From positions 4,896,501 to 4,960,500 of the forward strand of contig NZ_CP014263.1 of the NCBI RefSeq assembly GCF_001988955.1: 64,000 bases of DNA. The letters are read 5' to 3'. Position 1 is the stretch's first letter, and the number at the start of each line of letters is the position of its first letter. Below are positions 60,026 to 64,000 of the stretch, in pieces. The notes beneath the pieces were generated by a model. It ran no database searches, was not told the origin of the DNA, and was given only the letters and a program-made list of their open reading frames with translations. This DNA comes from Spirosoma montaniterrae. Its GTDB lineage: Bacteria > Bacteroidota > Bacteroidia > Cytophagales > Spirosomataceae. Position numbers and translations under genes: made by a program.

Positions 60026-60472
60026 ATGTCAGTTGCCAGATACGTATCGGTCATTCTCGCCAGCACCATCAAATTTGTGGGCGGCCCGCTGTCGGGGGCA
60101 GCTCTTGGACTGAGCTGGTTTGAGACGGCTCTTTGCACAATGCTGGGTATGATGTTGAGCGTAGTAGCAGTGGTATATGCGGGGGCCGCACTACAGGCAC
60201 TCCTGCAACGATACCGTACAAAACCGCCCCAACGCTTTACGCGCCGAACCCGCCTGGCTGTGCGTATCTGGCAACGGTCGGGCATGGCTGGTATTGCCTT
60301 GCTAACTCCACTTATTCTGACGCCTATTGGCGGCACGGCTCTGGCGGTTTCGTTTCGGGTGCCTCGCCCTACCATACTGCTTTACATGCTGGTCAGCGCG
60401 ATTCTCTGGGCAATCATTCAGACCATAGCCTTGTATCAGATTCCGGGACTGGCCGGGCTGCTGAACCGTTGA
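60026..60472 (+). CDS. Small membrane protein of unknown function
   Basis: I chose the ATG at 60026. The product is 148 residues with about four helices (VSVILASTIKFVGGPLSG; CTMLGMMLSVVAVVYAG; GIALLTPLILTPIGGTALAV; ILLYMLVSAILWAIIQTI) and a basic middle loop (RYRTKPPQRFTRRTRLAVR). The TPLILTPIGG segment recalls small-multidrug-export/DedA-type proteins, but the similarity is weak. Its last 59 bp overlap the convergent nitric oxide synthase gene. Confidence 0.6.
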   Translation: MSVARYVSVILASTIKFVGGPLSGAALGLSWFETALCTMLGMMLSVVAVVYAGAALQALLQRYRTKPPQRFTRRTRLAVRIWQRSGMAGIALLTPLILTPIGGTALAVSFRVPRPTILLYMLVSAILWAIIQTIALYQIPGLAGLLNR

Positions 60473-63400
60473 CCTGTGCCAGCCACCGTTCGCTTTGGGC
60501 ATACCGGGCTTCCTGTACTTCGGCCAGCGACTGACGGAAGTGGTGTAATACGCCCCAAACGTCGGTCTGAAAGCGGTTCTGCTGCTCCATCAACCTGAAA
60601 AATTCAACGGCATCAGCATGGGTTAAGTGGCCCGTTGTTCGTGCAATCGTCATAAAGGTCGCCATCACTTCGTCGGCCATGCGGGCATCTCCACAAATAT
60701 ACACATGGCAATCTGGTTGCTTAAGCATCGCCCATACATCGGGGTGATGTTGCCCAATCAGGTGTTGAACATACGTTTTTTGCGGCCCAACTCGCGAAAA
60801 CGCGACCGATAAATGCGTCAGAAGGCCAATTTGCTCCCAGTGTTCCAACTCCTGCTGATATAGGTAATCGTGCTGGTTGCGGCAACCAAAATATAGCCGG
60901 GCCGATGCCGACGTAACGGATTCGCCCGATAACGCCAGGGTGCGTAGCTGCCACTCGCGGTACTGCAAAAAGCCAATAAACGGCGATAAGCCTGTGCCGG
61001 GACCAACCAGAATCATCGGCGCATCGGGGCGTTGTGGTGGCCGGAACCCCGACGTTCGAACCGACAGCCGCACAGTGGCTTTCTGCTCCGGGCTTAACCC
61101 CGCCAGGTAGTTGGAACATAAACCGGGCCGCACCTGACCCGATAAGCTAACCACCTGAATAACGCCGACCGTAACATGCATTTGGTCGGGATAGGTAGCC
61201 GGGCAAGAGGAGATAGAATACAGACGCGGCCTTTGCTTGGGTAGCACCTCCAGCAGTTGCCCAAACGATACCCGCACCGACGGAAAGGCATCGAGCAGAT
61301 CGGCAATGGTGGCGTAACTTTCCTGCAAGTGCGCTTTCAGGCCCGTGCAGGCATCGTGCTGGTCGCCGAGGGCCAGCGTATCGGCCCAGTCGGTCAGGCG
61401 CGTTCGTTCTGGCGGGGCTTCGGCCTGCTGGGCCATCAGGTTAATTAATTCATCAAATGGCTCGCGCAGGGCCAGATCGAGTTCTTCGGTAAGTACCTGC
61501 CGTACCGATGCCGGTTGTGGATATGGATGATCGCCCGAAGAGCTTGCTCCTTCGTTATTGGCCGGGGCGGTCATAAACCAGGCATCGGCATCGATGCCTA
61601 AACGCTGACTGATGCGCTCGACCAGATCGGCGGGGTTGTGCGGATAAATTGCCACATGATCGCCCGTTTCATAGGTAAGCCCTGTTTGCCGGATGTCGAA
61701 GGCCAGAAACCGCGTAGAGCGGCTGTTGGGCACCAGTTCGCTAAGCAATTCGCGGTTTGCCAACACGGGTATAACCACACCGGGAAGGTGGTTTTGCGCA
61801 TTGGTTTTTTGCGCCAAAGTTACTTGTTCAGGAGCGAGTAAGGTTACGGTCAGATGCCAGTCGTCGCTGCTGGTTTCATTTGTGTGTGGGCGGGAATCTC
61901 CCAATAAGCGCGTTACAATATCAAGCCATTGCCGAAACGTGTCGGCCTGACCGCGAATTTCGTCGCCCCGATGCATAATCGTGGTTCGTTTGCCGCCAAT
62001 ACGGGCCAGTTCACGGTCGATAGTGGCTCCGGCGGCACAGAAGTGTGGATAAACCGTACTGCCGAGTGCCATCACCGAAAAGTCGAATCCACGAAGCGAA
62101 TTTGTTGGTATATGCCGCACCTGATCAACAAACGCCATCGCATTACCGGGCGGTTCGCCGTTGCCGAACGTAGACACCACCACCAGTACCGTCGACTCTT
62201 CGCCTAAACTCGCCGGGCTGTAGTCGTCTAAGGCCATCACGCGGGGGCGGTGGCGGTTTAACCGGCGGGCTGCCTGCCGGGCGTAACTCTCGGCAGTACC
62301 TGTTTCTGAACCGTACAAAATCAAAACGCGTTTTGGGCGTGCCCGGCTCACGGTGGTTGGCGTATGGCCGTTGGGCTGCGGTATGGCACCGGCCCAGGTT
62401 TCGGGGCACGTGTCTTCTCCGGCTACGGTCAGTTCATTGTCAATAACGGCCCAGCGGTCGGCAGCATAATGAAAATTAGGACTTAAATAGAAGTCGCGCA
62501 TTTCGTGGTGCCAGACCGACGTTGAACTTCCGCCTGCTGCGGGTGTTACCCATGACCATTGCGCCGGACATTCCCGCCCGGCCCGTTTTTCGCGCTGATC
62601 GTGCGCTATGAACTGCCGGGAAGCCGTCTGATGATCGACCAGCGTAACTTTAGCTTTAGAGAACGAGTGCAAAACAGCAACGTTCAACTCCAGAAAGGCC
62701 CGGTCGCGCCATAGCGTTTGCTCGGTTGAGGTATCGAGACCCATTGTGCGGGCAATAAATTCGGCTTTATTATATCGCCCCTCTTCCCACAAATTGCGGG
62801 CAATTTCGGTTTCCATAAACCACCCGTTGAATGGTACACAACCGTAGCTGATACCGCCAATCTCCATCCGAAAATTAGTGATAGCCGGTATGGCGCACCA
62901 CTGCAACTTCAGTGCGTCGAATTCGGGGTAAAATGGATGCTCGATAGGCACCATCAGCACGTCGTCTGGCTCGAATTCGTACATCCGGGGCAGATGACCG
63001 GGCACGTCGATGACCAAGGGCAGGTAATCGAAGGCCGTTTTTTGCGCTGGTGGCACCCAGCCCTGCCGAATAAGAGCTTTGGTTAAGGCCAGATTTGCCT
63101 GGTCGCCCAGTACAGAACCGTCTTCCAGTTCATAAGCGGCAAACCGAACATACTGACTATTCCAGATGCGCGGACCCCAGTGTTCCTGCGGCTGTTTTGG
63201 CCGAAACACATTCATGACAATCTGCATATTGCCGCCGTTAGTGGCAAGACGCATGTGTTCGGCACATTCCCGAAATATCTCGTCGGGGTCGGTAACGTGG
63301 CGCAGGTCGCGCACAATCAGATTCCGCCAGGCAATTCGGCCAATGCATTTCGAGGAGTTGCGCCAGGCGAGTTGTGCGCCATACGATAGCTCGTCGAAGG

Positions 63401-64000
63401 TGTGCGTATAGGTGCCTGTGGCATGAATTTCGCGTTCGATTTCGGCCAGCCGCCGTTCAGTTTTTGCAGCCTCCCAGTCTAACTCGGCAGCTATCTGACC
63501 GATAAACTCGCGTGCCTGCCGGATTGTCCGCTGCTGATTGACGATTGGCTGCTGCAATACGTGACTGACGCGGGTTAGCAGACGTTGCCAGGCTTGTTCG
63601 CGCTGGAGCGAGAAATTGGGAATATGCTGCTTCATAACCCGCAGCATTGGCTCAATCAATTTACCGTAGGCATCGGGCGGTACGCGGTGGTTGGTATGAA
63701 CGCGGGCCAGTTCGCGCAACTCGGCCATGACATCATGACCCGTTTCAAGTGACTGAACCAGAAACGCAATGCTTTGCATTAAATGCTGCGCCAGCGTGTC
63801 GATATCGGTTCGCACAAAGTAGGGTAGAATGTCGGGGTGCGTTTCAAACAAAGCCCGGTAAAAATCGACGCCAATGGCAAGCGGTTTGGCAGCCAGCCGG
63901 TCGCCGTCGTGCCGCATGGCCCGTATCATGGCCGGGGTCAGGGCCTTGTCATAATCGTCAATTGCCTGTAGTGCGAGAGGTAAAATGTGTTGTGAGAAAA
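60414..64000 (-). CDS. Nitric oxide synthase with N-terminal globin and C-terminal diflavin reductase, 5' end cut by window edge
   Basis: The frame is still open at the right edge: about 23 more residues precede the first visible ATG (63929), and they continue the globin A helix (ALTPAMIRAMRHD). Numbered from that ATG, residues ~1-150 are a globin (proximal His78 in LARVHTNHRV). Residues ~155-500 are the NOS oxygenase, with heme Cys195 in WRNSSKCIGRIAW and the arginine-site Glu in GWFMETEIARNLW. From ~530 comes a flavodoxin FMN module (LILYGSETGTAESYA). The FAD/NADPH reductase follows (RPRLYSISSCP, LVGPGTGLSPFIGF, YICGDARMADEV). The enzyme makes NO from arginine; the globin could oxidise NO or sense oxygen. 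Most bacterial NOS lack a fused reductase. Confidence 0.93.
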   Translation of the reverse strand, partial: FSQHILPLALQAIDDYDKALTPAMIRAMRHDGDRLAAKPLAIGVDFYRALFETHPDILPYFVRTDIDTLAQHLMQSIAFLVQSLETGHDVMAELRELARVHTNHRVPPDAYGKLIEPMLRVMKQHIPNFSLQREQAWQRLLTRVSHVLQQPIVNQQRTIRQAREFIGQIAAELDWEAAKTERRLAEIEREIHATGTYTHTFDELSYGAQLAWRNSSKCIGRIAWRNLIVRDLRHVTDPDEIFRECAEHMRLATNGGNMQIVMNVFRPKQPQEHWGPRIWNSQYVRFAAYELEDGSVLGDQANLALTKALIRQGWVPPAQKTAFDYLPLVIDVPGHLPRMYEFEPDDVLMVPIEHPFYPEFDALKLQWCAIPAITNFRMEIGGISYGCVPFNGWFMETEIARNLWEEGRYNKAEFIARTMGLDTSTEQTLWRDRAFLELNVAVLHSFSKAKVTLVDHQTASRQFIAHDQREKRAGRECPAQWSWVTPAAGGSSTSVWHHEMRDFYLSPNFHYAADRWAVIDNELTVAGEDTCPETWAGAIPQPNGHTPTTVSRARPKRVLILYGSETGTAESYARQAARRLNRHRPRVMALDDYSPASLGEESTVLVVVSTFGNGEPPGNAMAFVDQVRHIPTNSLRGFDFSVMALGSTVYPHFCAAGATIDRELARIGGKRTTIMHRGDEIRGQADTFRQWLDIVTRLLGDSRPHTNETSSDDWHLTVTLLAPEQVTLAQKTNAQNHLPGVVIPVLANRELLSELVPNSRSTRFLAFDIRQTGLTYETGDHVAIYPHNPADLVERISQRLGIDADAWFMTAPANNEGASSSGDHPYPQPASVRQVLTEELDLALREPFDELINLMAQQAEAPPERTRLTDWADTLALGDQHDACTGLKAHLQESYATIADLLDAFPSVRVSFGQLLEVLPKQRPRLYSISSCPATYPDQMHVTVGVIQVVSLSGQVRPGLCSNYLAGLSPEQKATVRLSVRTSGFRPPQRPDAPMILVGPGTGLSPFIGFLQYREWQLRTLALSGESVTSASARLYFGCRNQHDYLYQQELEHWEQIGLLTHLSVAFSRVGPQKTYVQHLIGQHHPDVWAMLKQPDCHVYICGDARMADEVMATFMTIARTTGHLTHADAVEFFRLMEQQNRFQTDVWGVLHHFRQSLAEVQEARYAQSERWLAQVNGSAARPVPESDTRLWSE

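Noticed and set aside
1..64000. CRISPR arrays, rRNA genes, insertion sequences or prophage genes
   Set aside because: No regularly spaced direct repeats, no rRNA-like sequence, no transposase or phage structural frames were seen in the window.

Overview
The window is chromosomal DNA from a member of the Bacteroidota, most likely a Cytophagales/Spirosomaceae-type bacterium related to Spirosoma. The evidence is a PorP/SprF-family protein beside a giant PKD-rich protein with a gliding-motility/type IX secretion C-terminus, promoters of the Bacteroidota TTG-N19-TAnnTTTG type, a FecA-like TonB receptor with an N-terminal carboxypeptidase-regulatory domain, tandem rhomboids, and the near absence of Shine-Dalgarno sequences. 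Species cannot be read from the sequence alone.

Layout. 1-8 kb: end of a cupin gene, an ECF sigma factor / membrane anti-sigma-like / DUF4097 operon, a HEPN-MNT toxin-antitoxin pair, a PcrA/UvrD helicase and the pyruvate dehydrogenase E1 beta subunit. 8-18 kb: a solitary rpsJ, an AAA/DUF4143-type ATPase, mutL, two rhomboid proteases, dxs and aspartate kinase. 17-27 kb: the PorP/SprF gene and the type IX-secreted protein, ruvB, an ArsR regulator, and the GTPases Der and Era. 26.8-27.2 kb: an initiator tRNA gene split in its anticodon loop by a complete 305-nt group I intron, with its own promoter and terminator.

27-37 kb is a defence-type island. A type I restriction-modification operon (hsdR, hsdM, hsdS) carries two AT-rich genes between hsdR and hsdM: a zinc-ribbon protein and a PD-(D/E)XK nuclease-like protein. 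The HsdS linker contains an in-frame piece of a tRNA-Asp-like gene. Downstream lie a class II Fic protein behind two 28-bp palindromes, a HipA-like kinase and a DUF3037-like protein. After these comes a decayed copy of the hsdS 3' end, so the three-gene cargo is bracketed by hsdS sequence.

37-51 kb holds envelope and metabolic genes (beta-barrel proteins, a glycerophosphodiesterase lipoprotein, a metallophosphoesterase, a fatty acid desaturase, a FecA-like receptor with paired operator-like repeats, a flavin monooxygenase, an amidohydrolase) and a PIN/antitoxin pair whose toxin is broken. 51-59 kb is a polysaccharide/glycolipid cluster (glycosyltransferases, DUF2304, membrane proteins, FkbM and another methyltransferase). 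The right edge carries a three-module nitric oxide synthase (globin, oxygenase, diflavin reductase) that runs out of the window.

The most unusual features are the group I intron in the initiator tRNA, the nested architecture of the restriction island, and a set of fold-back repeats of about 88 bp (two perfect and both exactly 88 bp, two imperfect), one of which lies in frame inside a lipoprotein gene.
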